From: JANMDU01 sp031418715
GTDB taxonomy: Bacteria; Pseudomonadota; Gammaproteobacteria; Burkholderiales; Burkholderiaceae_C
Length of the DNA stretch: 64,000 nt
Reading direction: 5' to 3'
Assembly (NCBI GenBank): GCA_031418715.1
Contig: JANOJL010000059.1
Span: 1-64,000, forward strand
A model generated the notes under the pieces. The model worked only from the letters and a program-made list of their open reading frames with translations, was not told where the DNA came from and did not search any database. The translations under genes were made by a program, and so were the position numbers. Positions 47,310 through 57,117 of this stretch are shown here, one piece after another; position 1 is the stretch's first letter, and each line of letters starts with the position of its first letter.

Positions 47310-50300
47310 TTAGCCCGCATAAACAATCTGCGCATCTCCGGCATGCGCCTGCGCGATCCAGCTCGCCAAAGCAGCATCGCTGGGGAAGAATTTGGCGCGT
47401 TCGCCCAGCTCGATTTCTGCTATGGCGTTCAGCCCGCCATTTTCCGAGTGACCTTCGCGCCACAAGGCATAACGCACGGACAAGCCGCGCAACAGTGTGC
47501 CCTGCTCCGTCTCTTCTTTCCTCGGCGGAAACTCGCGCACCATGCGCTCCAGATCAGGCGCTTTGCCGTTCACTGCTACTTTGAGATAGCGGCCAAACTT
47601 CGCACGCGCTGCAGGAATATCCCAAATGCGGTTGACCTGTATGCGCAGGCCGCCTGAGAAGCGATCCGGTTGTACTTTGCCTTCAAAAATCAGCAGCTCA
47701 TCGTCTTTGAGCACGAGTTTGTTGGCATTGATCAGGGCTTCATCGACAGTGGCTTCGATCACGCCGGATTTATCGTCGATCTTGAAAATAGCGAGCTTGC
47801 CGCGCTGACCAGTAATCACTCGCATGTCGCTCACGATGCCGCACACCGTGCGTGGCTCGCGCGATTCCATCAGATCATCGACTTTCAGTTTGATGAATTG
47901 GCGCAGCTCGCGCTCGCTCTCATCAAACAAATGCCCTGAGAGGAAAAAGCCGACAGCCGTCTTCTCCAGCGACAAGCGCTCCTTTACGCCCCAAGGTATG
48001 GCTTCGACCAGCGGCGGCTCTTGCGTGCTCGCAGCGTGGGAATCCATCATGTCAAACAAGCCGCCTTGGTTGGCGTTGGCCTCCAAGGTTTCTGCAAAAT
48101 CCATGGCCAGATCGACTGAAGCCAAAAGAGCTGCGCGGTTCAAATGCAAGCTGTCAAACGCACCGGCTTTGATCAGCGCTTCTACGGTGCGTTTGTTGAT
48201 CTTGCTGCGCTCCACACGAGCGCAGAAGTCAAACAAGCTGGTGAACAGGCCACCTTCTAGCCTCGAAGCAATGATCGCCTCCACCGCTTGCTGCCCCGAG
48301 CCCTTGACTGCACCCAAGCCATAGCGAATCACCTTGTCGCTCACCGGCTCAAAGCGATACAAGCCTCGGTTCACATCGGGCGGTTCAAAGGTCAAGCCAA
48401 AATGATTCGTGGCATCTTCAAACAAAGCTTTTAGCTTGTCAGTGTTGTCCATCTCAATCGTCATATTGGCGCAGAAGAATTCTGCGGTGAAATGACGCTT
48501 GAGCCAGCCGGTGTGATACGCAAGAAGCGAATAAGCCGCAGCGTGAGATTTGTTAAAGCCGTAGCCCGCAAACTTCTCCATCAAGTCAAAAATCTCGTCC
48601 GCCTTGGCTTCGGGGATGTTATTTTTCTCAGCACCTTCGCGGAAGATGCCGCGATGCTCGGCCATCTCTTCGGCTTTTTTCTTACCCATCGCACGGCGCA
48701 GCAAATCCGCACCGCCGAGCGAGTAGCCGCCCAGAATCTGCGCAGTTTGCATCACCTGCTCTTGATAGACCATGATGCCGTAGGTCTCGCTGAGCATCTC
48801 GGCCACGAGCGGATGCGGATACTCAATCTCCTCGCGCCCATGCTTGCGCGCCACAAAGCTGGGAATCAGATCCATCGGGCCGGGGCGATACAACGCATTC
48901 AGCGCAATCAAATCTTCCAAGCGCGTGGGTTTGGCATCTTTGAGCATGCCTTGCATGCCGCGACTTTCAAACTGGAATACAGCTTCGGTTAGCCCGTCTG
49001 CAAACATTTTGTAAGTCAGCGGATCATCCAATGGAATTTTCTCGAAAGCAAAGTCTTTTTGCCCTCCATGGCGCTGCACGATGAAAGCTTTCGCCAGTTC
49101 CAAAATCGTGAGCGTAGCCAAGCCCAAAAAGTCAAACTTCACCAACCCAACGGCCTCCACATCGTCTTTGTCATACTGGCTCACTGCCGAATCTGAACCC
49201 GGCTGCTGATAGAGTGGGCAAAAGTCCGTGAGCTTACCCGGCGCAATGAGCACGCCGCCTGCATGCATGCCAACATTTCGCGTCATACCTTCAAGTTTTT
49301 GCGCCATATCGACCAAGGTGCGCACTTCTTCTTCGCGGTCATAGCGCTCTTGGAATACTGGCTCGGCCTTGAGCGCACCTTCGAGCGTGATGTGCTGCCC
49401 GGGCTTGTTCGGAATCAGCTTGCTGATGCCATCGCAAAAGGTGTAGCTCATGTCCATCACGCGCCCCACGTCGCGCACTGCCGCCCGTGCAGCCATCGTG
49501 CCAAACGTGACAATCTGGCTCACCGCCTCTTTCCCGTATTTGGCCTTCACATAATCAATCACGCGATCCCGGTTGGCTTGGCAAAAGTCAATATCGAAGT
49601 CAGGCATCGAGACGCGATCTGGATTCAAAAAGCGCTCAAAGAGCAGCTTGTATTGCAGCGGATCCAGATCTGTGATTTTCATGGCGTAAGCCACAAGCGA
49701 GCCCGCACCTGAGCCACGCCCCGGGCCCACTGGGCAGCCATTGGCCTTCGCCCATTGGATGAAATCGCCCACGATCAAAAAGTAACCTGGAAAGCCCATC
49801 TTTAAAATCGTGGCCATCTCAAATTCAAGCCGCTCCAGATAATTGGGCATCTGCTTTTCGCGCATGGCAGCATCCGGGTAGAGCATCAGCATCCGCTCTT
49901 TCAAACCTTCATACGACACATGGCGGAAATAATCGTCAGCAGAAAGCTGCTGCCCGTTGACCAACGGCGTTGGGAAATTCGGCAGCTTGGATTTACCTAA
50001 TTCGAGTGTGATGTTGCAACGCTTGGCAATCTCCAAGGTATTGGCCAAAGCGCTTGGAATGTCAGCAAAGAGCTGCACCATTTCTTCAGTGGATTTGAAA
50101 TACTGCTCGCGCGTGAACTTGCGCAAACGCCGCGCGTTGCCCAAAATCTCACCTTCAGAAATACAAATCCGCGCTTCATGCGCCTCGTAATCTTCGCGCT
50201 TTAAAAATTGCACAGGATGCGTGGCTACCACCGGCAGCTTCATCTTTGCAGCGAGCTTCACAGCCGCCGCCACATGCGCCTCATCATCCGCGCGGCCAGC

Positions 50301-50834
50301 GCGTTGAATCTCAATATAAAAGCGATGCGGAAACATCGTCGCTAATCGCAACGCCAGCTCATTGGCTTTGGCAGTATCACCCTGCAAAAGCGAAGCGCCC
50401 AAAGGCCCTGCATTCGCACCCGAGAGCAAGATCAAGCCATCTGATAACTCTTGCAGCCAAGCCAACTTGCAAACCGCATTGGCACGAACAGCGTTTTGCG
50501 TCCAGCCGCGTGAGATCAGCTCACAAAGATTGAGATAACCAGTTTTGTTTTGCGCAAGCAGTACGATGCGCGATGTGATAGGCTCTTTTCCTGCTTCGGT
50601 GATGCCTCCATCCAGCAACAGCTCCACACCAATAATAGGCTTGATGCCTTTGCCGCGCGTTTCTTTGTAAAACTTCACGGTGCCAAACAGATTGTTGAAA
50701 TCCGTGATGGCTAATGCGCCTTGGGCAAACTCGGTTGCTGCTTTAGCGACATCTTCTAGCCTCACCGTGCCATCGACTACTGAAAATTCAGAATGCAAAC
50801 GCAGGTGAACGAAGGAAGATGGAAAGCTGCTCAT
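47310..50834 (-). CDS. dnaE: DNA polymerase III alpha subunit
   Basis: The 1174-residue replicative polymerase. The N-terminal PHP domain starts FVHLRLHSEFSVVDGTVRLE. The catalytic core has GPGRGSGAGSLVAYAMKITD and PDFDIDFCQ with the active-site Asp residues, then the tau-binding and OB-fold C-terminal regions (KLAIFKIDDKSGVIEATVDE). The length is normal for proteobacterial DnaE1. It heads a short operon with ldcA. Confidence 0.97.
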   Translation of the reverse strand: MSSFPSSFVHLRLHSEFSVVDGTVRLEDVAKAATEFAQGALAITDFNNLFGTVKFYKETRGKGIKPIIGVELLLDGGITEAGKEPITSRIVLLAQNKTGYLNLCELISRGWTQNAVRANAVCKLAWLQELSDGLILLSGANAGPLGASLLQGDTAKANELALRLATMFPHRFYIEIQRAGRADDEAHVAAAVKLAAKMKLPVVATHPVQFLKREDYEAHEARICISEGEILGNARRLRKFTREQYFKSTEEMVQLFADIPSALANTLEIAKRCNITLELGKSKLPNFPTPLVNGQQLSADDYFRHVSYEGLKERMLMLYPDAAMREKQMPNYLERLEFEMATILKMGFPGYFLIVGDFIQWAKANGCPVGPGRGSGAGSLVAYAMKITDLDPLQYKLLFERFLNPDRVSMPDFDIDFCQANRDRVIDYVKAKYGKEAVSQIVTFGTMAARAAVRDVGRVMDMSYTFCDGISKLIPNKPGQHITLEGALKAEPVFQERYDREEEVRTLVDMAQKLEGMTRNVGMHAGGVLIAPGKLTDFCPLYQQPGSDSAVSQYDKDDVEAVGLVKFDFLGLATLTILELAKAFIVQRHGGQKDFAFEKIPLDDPLTYKMFADGLTEAVFQFESRGMQGMLKDAKPTRLEDLIALNALYRPGPMDLIPSFVARKHGREEIEYPHPLVAEMLSETYGIMVYQEQVMQTAQILGGYSLGGADLLRRAMGKKKAEEMAEHRGIFREGAEKNNIPEAKADEIFDLMEKFAGYGFNKSHAAAYSLLAYHTGWLKRHFTAEFFCANMTIEMDNTDKLKALFEDATNHFGLTFEPPDVNRGLYRFEPVSDKVIRYGLGAVKGSGQQAVEAIIASRLEGGLFTSLFDFCARVERSKINKRTVEALIKAGAFDSLHLNRAALLASVDLAMDFAETLEANANQGGLFDMMDSHAASTQEPPLVEAIPWGVKERLSLEKTAVGFFLSGHLFDESERELRQFIKLKVDDLMESREPRTVCGIVSDMRVITGQRGKLAIFKIDDKSGVIEATVDEALINANKLVLKDDELLIFEGKVQPDRFSGGLRIQVNRIWDIPAARAKFGRYLKVAVNGKAPDLERMVREFPPRKEETEQGTLLRGLSVRYALWREGHSENGGLNAIAEIELGERAKFFPSDAALASWIAQAHAGDAQIVYAG

Positions 50835-50899
50835 GCCTTCATTTTAGAGGCTGCACCAGTGAAATATCCCCTGTGCAGACTGCATCAGTAGAATTCTTT

Positions 50900-50970
50900 A
50901 TTTGCTATCAATATAATAGCTATTTGCGCACAATTTATAACGGCTAATGGCCTATTTCGCTTAAAAAAGG
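50900..50970 (+). repeat. Dispersed repeat, copy R15
   Basis: Intergenic copy between dnaE and greA: TTGCTATCAATATAATAGCT, ATTTGCGCACAATTTATAAC, GGCTAATGGCCTATTTCGCT and TAAAAAAGG. Confidence 0.85.
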
Positions 50971-50974
50971 CAGC

Positions 50975-51457
50975 TCATGCTGAGATATAGCTCACCGCAA
51001 TAATTTCATAATGCTTAGCCCCACTGGGCGCTTGCACCACCACCGTATCGCCCTCTTCCTTGCCGATCAACGCGCGCGCGATTGGTGAAGAGACATTGAT
51101 CAAGCCCTGCTTCAAATCTGCCTCGTCTTCGCCCACGATTTGGTATTTCACTCTCACACCAGAATCCTCATCTTCCAACTCCACGGTCGCGCCAAACACC
51201 ACACGCCCTTCGGCATCCAAGCCAGATGGATCAATCACAAGAGATGTGGACAGCTTACTTTCAATTTCTTGAATGCGCCCTTCGATGAAGCCTTGGCGAT
51301 CTTTGGCAGCGTCGTATTCCGCGTTCTCGCTCAAATCGCCCTGCGCGCGCGCTTCAGAGATCGCATTGATGACCCAAGGGCGTTGCACCGTTTTCAAATC
51401 GTGCAGTTCAACCCGTAACTTCTCAGAGCCGCGTTTGGTAATAGGGATGGTAGCCAT
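50975..51457 (-). CDS. greA: Transcription elongation factor GreA
   Basis: A 160-residue factor that rescues backtracked RNA polymerase. The N-terminal coiled coil contains ARAQGDLSENAEYDAAKDRQ, with the acidic tip at residues about 40-46, and the C-terminal FKBP-like domain ends SPIARALIGKEEGDTVVVQAP. It lies downstream of carB in the usual carA-carB-greA order, separated by a terminator-like hairpin. Confidence 0.96.
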   Translation of the reverse strand: MATIPITKRGSEKLRVELHDLKTVQRPWVINAISEARAQGDLSENAEYDAAKDRQGFIEGRIQEIESKLSTSLVIDPSGLDAEGRVVFGATVELEDEDSGVRVKYQIVGEDEADLKQGLINVSSPIARALIGKEEGDTVVVQAPSGAKHYEIIAVSYISA

Positions 51458-51487
51458 GATGGGAATCTCTGTGAAGTGTCTCTACAA

Positions 51488-51524
51488 AAAGCAAACCGCT
51501 GGCTTAAAGGCCAGCGGTTATTGC
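51488..51524 (-). terminator. Terminator-like hairpin between carB and greA
   Basis: On the minus strand AACCGCTGGC pairs with GCCAGCGGTT (loop of about six bases), followed by TGCTTTTTGT. It probably reduces read-through from carB into greA. Confidence 0.7.
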
Positions 51525-51581
51525 TTTGCAATCAATGAATTTTAGCTCAGCAGCTGAAAGCCATCAAGCCAACTAGTCAAC

Positions 51582-54500
51582 CTAAGAGTCAACCAATTGC
51601 GCATGCATCTCCTGCACAGAAATCACGCCGAGCTTGTCGATGTATTTCATGCCTTCTACAGCAGCTTCTGCACCTGCGATCGTGGTGAACGTCGTGACTC
51701 TGGCCAGCAGCGAAGAGGTGCGGATGGCGCGGCTATCGGAGATCGCGTTGCGGCGCTCTTCCACAGTGTTGATCACCAAACAAATTTCGTTGTTTTTGAT
51801 CATGTCGACCACGTGCGGGCGGCCTTCGGCGACTTTGTTCACCGTTTGCACACCGATGCCAGCCGCTGCAATCGCGGCAGCTGTGCCTCGCGTGGCGATC
51901 AGATCAAAGCCCATCTCGGTCAATTGCTTGGCCACTTCGATAGCTCGCACTTTGTCATTATTTTTCACGGTCAGGAAGACTTTGCCATTTTTACTGCCAT
52001 CAGCCTTGAGCGCGCCAGGCAGCTTCGTGCCTGCACCGAGCTGGCTTTTCACAAAAGCTTCGCCAAAAGTTTTGCCCACACCCATGACTTCGCCTGTGGA
52101 TTTCATCTCGGGGCCAAGAATCGTATCGACGCCCGGAAATTTCACAAACGGGAAGACCGCTTCTTTCACACTGAAATACGGCGGCGAGACTTCTTTCGTG
52201 ATGCCCTGCGAAGCGAGGGATTGCCCAGCCATGCAACGCGCTGCGACTTTCGCCAATTGAATCCCAGTGGCTTTGCTCACATAAGGCACGGTACGACTGG
52301 CGCGGGGGTTGACTTCCAGCACATAGATCACGTCTTTGCCATCTCGATGCTGAATCGCAAATTGCACATTCATCAAACCGACGACTGACAAGCCAGCGGC
52401 CATCTCGCGGGTTTGGCGCTTGAGTTCATCAATCGTCTCAATAGACAGCGAATACGGCGGCAGCGAACACGCAGAGTCACCGCTGTGTACACCCGCTTGC
52501 TCAATATGCTCCATCACACCGCCAATGAAGGTCATGCCCAGTGGATCACGTATGCAATCCACATCGCATTCAATCGCATCGTTCAAAAAGCGATCAAGCA
52601 GCACGGGTGAATCATTGCTCACCTTGACTGCTTCTTTCATGTAGCGCTCCAAATCGCGCTGCTCGTGCACAATTTCCATAGCACGACCGCCGAGCACGTA
52701 GCTCGGGCGCACGACGAGCGGATAGCCCAAACTCTGCGCTTTTTCCAGGGCTTCGGGCTCAGTGCGTGCAGTCGCGTTGGGTGGCTGCTTGAGGCCGAGC
52801 TTGTGCAGCAAGGCCGAGAAGCGCTCGCGGTCTTCCGCAGCGTCGATCATGTCTGGTGAGGTGCCGATGATGGGCACGCCATTGGCTTCTAAATCGAGCG
52901 CGAGTTTGAGCGGCGTTTGGCCGCCGTATTGCACGATCACGCCGAATGGCTTTTCTTTGTCCACAATTTCCAGCACGTCTTCAAGCGTGAGTGGCTCGAA
53001 ATACAAACGATCGCTTGTGTCGTAATCGGTGGAGACAGTCTCGGGATTGCAATTGACCATGATGGTCTCGTAGCCATCTTCGCGCATAGCGAGCGCGGCG
53101 TGCACGCAGCAGTAGTCAAACTCAATGCCTTGGCCAATTCGATTCGGCCCGCCGCCAAGCACCATGATTTTTTTCTTGGTTGTCGGCTCAGCTTCGCATT
53201 CGGCCACGCCGCCATAAGAAGCGACCTCGTAGGTGCTGTACATGTAGGCGGTATCGGTCGCGAACTCTGCTGCGCAGGTGTCTACACGCTTGTAGACGGG
53301 GCGCACGCCTTGCGCACGGCGCGCTTCGCGCACGGCTTTGTCTGTCGTCTTGAGCAACTTCGCCAAGCGACGGTCTGAAAAGCCTTTTTGCTTGAGCTTG
53401 AAAAGCTCTTGCGTAGATAGATTTTTCAAGGCATCCGCGCCACTGATTACGGTGTGCTTGTCAATCTCCAATTCAATGTTGATGATTTCTTGGATTTGCA
53501 CTAAAAACCATTTGTCAATTTTGGTGATGTTGTACACCTCATCGAGCGACCAGCCGCTGGCAAACGCATCGCCCACATACCAAATACGCTCGGGGCCAGG
53601 GTAGCCCAATTCTTTTTCGAGAATTTCGCGGTCTTGCGTTTTCTCGTTCATGCCGTCCACGCCCACCTCCAAACCGCGCAGGGCTTTTTGGAAGCTTTCT
53701 TGGAAGGTGCGCCCCATCGCCATCACCTCGCCCACGCTTTTCATTTGTGTGGTGAGGCGGTCATCGGCATCTTTGAATTTTTCAAAGGCAAAGCGTGGAA
53801 TTTTTGTGACGACGTAATCAATGCTCGGCTCAAACGAAGCGGGCGTCGCGCCACCCGTGATTTCGTTACGCAGCTCATCGAGTGTGTAGCCGCAGGCTAA
53901 TTTTGCGGCTACTTTGGCAATCGGAAAACCCGTGGCCTTAGAAGCGAGCGCAGACGAACGCGACACACGCGGATTCATCTCGATGACCACCATTCGACCG
54001 TCAGCTGGATTGATGGAAAACTGCACATTCGAGCCACCGGTGTCCACTCCAATTTCGCGCAGCACAGCGAGCGATGCATTGCGCAGGATTTGGTATTCCT
54101 TGTCCGTCAAAGTTTGCGCGGGTGCAACGGTGATGGAATCGCCGGTGTGTACGCCCATTGGGTCTAAATTTTCAATCGAGCAAACGATGATGCAGTTGTC
54201 CGCTTTGTCGCGCACCACTTCCATCTCATACTCTTTCCAGCCAAGCAGCGATTCTTCAATCAGCAGCTCGTTGGTGGGCGAAGCTTCTAAGCCGCGCTTG
54301 CAAATCGTCTCGAATTCTTCCGCGTTGTAAGCAATGCCGCCGCCTGTTCCGCCTAGAGTGAAGCTGGGGCGAATCACGGTGGGAAAGCCCAGCGTCTTTT
54401 GTACAGTCCACGCCTCGTCCATCGAATGCGCGATCCCTGAGCGCGCTGAGCCCAAGCCAATCTTGGTCATCGCATCTTTGAACTTCAAGCGATCTTCCGC

Positions 54501-54896
54501 TTTGTCAATAGCTTCGGGCGTCGCGCCAATCAGCTCAACAGGCTTGCCAGTAGCAGCGCCCATGTATTTGTCCAGCACGCCGTGGTGCCACAAATCAAGC
54601 GCGCAATTGAGCGCCGTCTGCCCGCCCATGGTGGGCAAAATCGCATCAGGCTTTTCTTTGGCAATGATCTTCTCAACCGTCTGCCACGTGATCGGCTCAA
54701 TGTACGTGACATCCGCCGTGGCAGGGTCGGTCATGATCGTGGCGGGATTGCTATTGATCAAAATGACCTTGTAGCCCTCTTCGCGCAAGGCCTTGCAGGC
54801 TTGCACGCCGGAGTAATCAAACTCGCAAGCCTGACCAATGATGATCGGGCCCGCGCCGATGATGAGGATGCTTTGAATGTCTGTGCGTTTTGGCAT
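51582..54896 (-). CDS. carB: Carbamoyl phosphate synthase large subunit
   Basis: The 1104-residue enzyme makes carbamoyl phosphate for pyrimidines and arginine with CarA. It shows the two homologous ATP-grasp halves: IIIGQACEFDYSGVQACKAL and SFTLGGTGGGIAYNAEEFE in the first, GGGPNRIGQGIEFDYCCVHA and SYVLGGRAMEIVHE in the second. A C-terminal allosteric domain starts near KNNDKVRAIEVAKQLTEMGF. It is about 30 residues longer than the E. coli protein. The start lies one base after the carA stop. Confidence 0.97.
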   Translation of the reverse strand: MPKRTDIQSILIIGAGPIIIGQACEFDYSGVQACKALREEGYKVILINSNPATIMTDPATADVTYIEPITWQTVEKIIAKEKPDAILPTMGGQTALNCALDLWHHGVLDKYMGAATGKPVELIGATPEAIDKAEDRLKFKDAMTKIGLGSARSGIAHSMDEAWTVQKTLGFPTVIRPSFTLGGTGGGIAYNAEEFETICKRGLEASPTNELLIEESLLGWKEYEMEVVRDKADNCIIVCSIENLDPMGVHTGDSITVAPAQTLTDKEYQILRNASLAVLREIGVDTGGSNVQFSINPADGRMVVIEMNPRVSRSSALASKATGFPIAKVAAKLACGYTLDELRNEITGGATPASFEPSIDYVVTKIPRFAFEKFKDADDRLTTQMKSVGEVMAMGRTFQESFQKALRGLEVGVDGMNEKTQDREILEKELGYPGPERIWYVGDAFASGWSLDEVYNITKIDKWFLVQIQEIINIELEIDKHTVISGADALKNLSTQELFKLKQKGFSDRRLAKLLKTTDKAVREARRAQGVRPVYKRVDTCAAEFATDTAYMYSTYEVASYGGVAECEAEPTTKKKIMVLGGGPNRIGQGIEFDYCCVHAALAMREDGYETIMVNCNPETVSTDYDTSDRLYFEPLTLEDVLEIVDKEKPFGVIVQYGGQTPLKLALDLEANGVPIIGTSPDMIDAAEDRERFSALLHKLGLKQPPNATARTEPEALEKAQSLGYPLVVRPSYVLGGRAMEIVHEQRDLERYMKEAVKVSNDSPVLLDRFLNDAIECDVDCIRDPLGMTFIGGVMEHIEQAGVHSGDSACSLPPYSLSIETIDELKRQTREMAAGLSVVGLMNVQFAIQHRDGKDVIYVLEVNPRASRTVPYVSKATGIQLAKVAARCMAGQSLASQGITKEVSPPYFSVKEAVFPFVKFPGVDTILGPEMKSTGEVMGVGKTFGEAFVKSQLGAGTKLPGALKADGSKNGKVFLTVKNNDKVRAIEVAKQLTEMGFDLIATRGTAAAIAAAGIGVQTVNKVAEGRPHVVDMIKNNEICLVINTVEERRNAISDSRAIRTSSLLARVTTFTTIAGAEAAVEGMKYIDKLGVISVQEMHAQLVDS

Positions 54897-54897
54897 G

Positions 54898-56061
54898 TTA
54901 TTTCGCCTCCATCATCTTGATGAAGCGATCAAAGAGATAGCTGATGTCATGCGGCCCGGGCGATGCTTCTGGATGACCTTGGAAGCAGAAGGCGGGTTTG
55001 TCAGTGCGGGCTAAGCCTTGCAGCGTGTTGTCGAACAGACTGATATGCGTCGGGCGCAGGTTGGCGGGAAGCGTTTTTTCGTCGACTGCGAAGCCGTGGT
55101 TTTGGCTGGTGATGCTGACGCGGCCGTTGTCCAAGTCTTTCACCGGATGGTTCGCGCCGTGGTGGCCGAATTTCATCTTGAAAGTTTTTGCGCCGCTGGC
55201 CAAGGCCATGATTTGGTGGCCGAGGCAGATACCGAAGGTGGGCACACCGGCTTCGATGATTTCGCGCGTGGCGGCGATGGCGTAATCGCAAGGCTCTGGA
55301 TCGCCAGGGCCGTTAGAGAGGAACACGCCGCTTGGCTTCAATGCGAGCACGTCTTTGGCAGACGTTTGCGCAGGTACGACGGTGACTTGGCAGCCGCGCT
55401 CTGCGAGCATTCGCAGGATGTTGAATTTCACGCCGAAGTCGAAAGCAACAACGTGGAATTTGGGCGTGGTTTGCTCGCCGTAGCCCCTGCCAAGTTTCCA
55501 CTCGTTTTGCGTGAACGCATATTTCTCAGACACGCTGACCACTTTCGCCAAATCCAAACCTGCCATCGAAGGCACGGCTTTGGCAGCCGCAATAGCTTTG
55601 TCCACATGCGCTTGCGTGACTTCTTCGCCGGCTTTCAAAGCGACAATTGCGCCGTTTTGCGCACCTTTGCTGCGCAGATGGCGGGTGAGCTTACGCGTAT
55701 CGATGCTAGCAATCGCGACACACTTCTCAGCCACCAGATATTGCGCGAGAGTCTGCGTCGAACGGAAATTCGATTCGAGCAGCGGCAGATCTTTGATGAT
55801 CAAACCCGCGGCAAACACTTTGCGCGATTCGACATCTTCCGTGTTGACGCCGGTGTTGCCAATATGCGGATAGGTGAGCGTGACGATTTGTTGGCAGTAG
55901 CTGGGGTCGGTCAAGATTTCTTGATAACCCGACATCGAGGTGTTGAAAACGACTTCACCAACGGTTTGGCCGGGAGCGCCGATGGATTCGCCAATGAAGA
56001 CTGAGCCGTCAGCCAGAGCCAAGAGGGCGTGGGGATGTTTTCCCTTCAGAGAGGAAAGCAC
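54898..56061 (-). CDS. carA: Carbamoyl phosphate synthase small subunit
   Basis: A 387-residue glutamine amidotransferase subunit that passes ammonia to CarB. The class I amidotransferase nucleophile Cys lies in FGICLGHQIMALASGA, and the His/Glu pair in FCFQGHPEASPGPHD. The start is GTG with TAGGAG nine bases upstream. The upstream 200 bp holds a TATAAT at 56222-56217 on this strand, a possible promoter; no attenuator was recognised. Confidence 0.96.
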   Translation of the reverse strand: MLSSLKGKHPHALLALADGSVFIGESIGAPGQTVGEVVFNTSMSGYQEILTDPSYCQQIVTLTYPHIGNTGVNTEDVESRKVFAAGLIIKDLPLLESNFRSTQTLAQYLVAEKCVAIASIDTRKLTRHLRSKGAQNGAIVALKAGEEVTQAHVDKAIAAAKAVPSMAGLDLAKVVSVSEKYAFTQNEWKLGRGYGEQTTPKFHVVAFDFGVKFNILRMLAERGCQVTVVPAQTSAKDVLALKPSGVFLSNGPGDPEPCDYAIAATREIIEAGVPTFGICLGHQIMALASGAKTFKMKFGHHGANHPVKDLDNGRVSITSQNHGFAVDEKTLPANLRPTHISLFDNTLQGLARTDKPAFCFQGHPEASPGPHDISYLFDRFIKMMEAK

Positions 56062-56231
56062 AGGGTCGAACTCCTACGAGTGTTCCGTACGCCCAGTGCC
56101 GCATGTCCACCCATTGACTTGTTTTGCTGCGCAATTCAAGCGGGATGCAGACGGTGCTTTTGAGGGGAAATGCTGGTGTGCGCTAGGCAGTACGTGGGTG
56201 AATGAATATTTTGAAGATTATAGCCGAGAGG

Positions 56232-56282
56232 GGTATGCAAAAAAAGCATAAGCACTCTGCGCAGCGTTCTACGCGCCCAATA
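56232..56282 (+). repeat. Dispersed repeat, degenerate copy R16
   Basis: ATAAGCACTCTGCGCAGCGT followed by TCTACGCGCCCAATACGC. Only the first half is well matched. It spans the stop codon of the TrmH-type methyltransferase gene. Confidence 0.45.
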
Positions 56283-57117
56283 CGCTCACACGCGCAGCCG
56301 CACTCGCATGCAAACAAATCGCCGCCGCCGCCGCCACATTGAGCGACTCTTGCCCACCCGGCTGCGCGATGCGCACATGCGCTTGCGCGAGCGATTCAAG
56401 CTCTTCACTCACGCCCTGCCCTTCATGCCCCAATACCCAATTGACTTGAGCTAAATCGAGTTTTTTCCTTTTTAGAATGGGCGTAGTATGCTCTTTATTT
56501 GATAGCAAACTTGAATGACTCAGTTCGTGCAAAAACTGCCCACGATGACTGCTCGTCACAGCCATCGGTAGATTCAAAGCCTTCACATCTTCCAGACTCG
56601 CAGCTTCGATGATGCGCAATGAAAAATGTGCGCCCATACCGGCTCGCAACACTTTCGGGCTCCACAAAGCCACCGAGCCCTTGAGCGCAATCACCTGCGC
56701 CACACCAAACGCAGCCGCGCTGCGCAAAATACTGCCTGCATTACCCGGGTCTTGCAGCCGATCCAAAATAACTGTGCGCAGGCTCGCGTCAATGGCCATC
56801 TCTTGAGGCAAAGCGAGCACCAGCCCCATGCTGGCTGGCGACTCCAAGCCACTGATCTCGCGCATGATCGCATCCGCAATTACTATGAATTTAATAGCAC
56901 TCCGCGCACATTCCATAACGGCCAGATGCATATTTTGATCAGAAATCACAGCCATCTCCGCACGCCAACCCCGCGCCTGCGCCGCATCACACAAATGCTC
57001 ACCTTCAATCCACACCCGCCCCGTCTTACGGTAAGCCGAGCCATCCTGCGCGAGGCGACGCAGCTCTTTGACGAGCGGGTTGTCACGGGAAGTGATGATG
57101 GGGGCTGTGTATGTCAT
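56269..57117 (-). CDS. TrmH/SpoU-family RNA 2'-O-methyltransferase
   Basis: A 282-residue SAM-dependent enzyme with the SPOUT knot. The N-terminal substrate domain begins PIITSRDNPLVKELRRLAQD, and the catalytic part has VILDRLQDPGNAGSILRSAA, VLGHEGQGVSEEL and RIAQPGGQESLNVAAAAAI. It could act on rRNA or tRNA. The ATG at 57117 overlaps the rnhB stop (ATGA), which rules out a longer start. Two interior segments (HLAVMECARSAIKFIVI and SNKEHTTPILKRKKLDL) are encoded by dispersed-repeat copies, and a third degenerate copy spans the stop. Confidence 0.9.
   Translation of the reverse strand: MTYTAPIITSRDNPLVKELRRLAQDGSAYRKTGRVWIEGEHLCDAAQARGWRAEMAVISDQNMHLAVMECARSAIKFIVIADAIMREISGLESPASMGLVLALPQEMAIDASLRTVILDRLQDPGNAGSILRSAAAFGVAQVIALKGSVALWSPKVLRAGMGAHFSLRIIEAASLEDVKALNLPMAVTSSHRGQFLHELSHSSLLSNKEHTTPILKRKKLDLAQVNWVLGHEGQGVSEELESLAQAHVRIAQPGGQESLNVAAAAAICLHASAAARVSVLGA
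56459..56512 (-). repeat. Dispersed repeat, degenerate copy R17, inside the TrmH-type gene
   Basis: On the minus strand TTTGCTATCAAATAAAGAGC, ATACTACGCCCATTCTAAAA and AGGAAAAAAC. The 5' TTTGCTATCAA part matches copies R12 and R15 well. Confidence 0.55.
56878..56935 (+). repeat. Dispersed repeat, copy R18, inside the TrmH-type gene
   Basis: TACTATGAATTTAATAGCAC, TCCGCGCACATTCCATAACG and GCCAGATGCAT. It is nearly identical to R19 in lpxB and read in the same frame. Confidence 0.82.
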
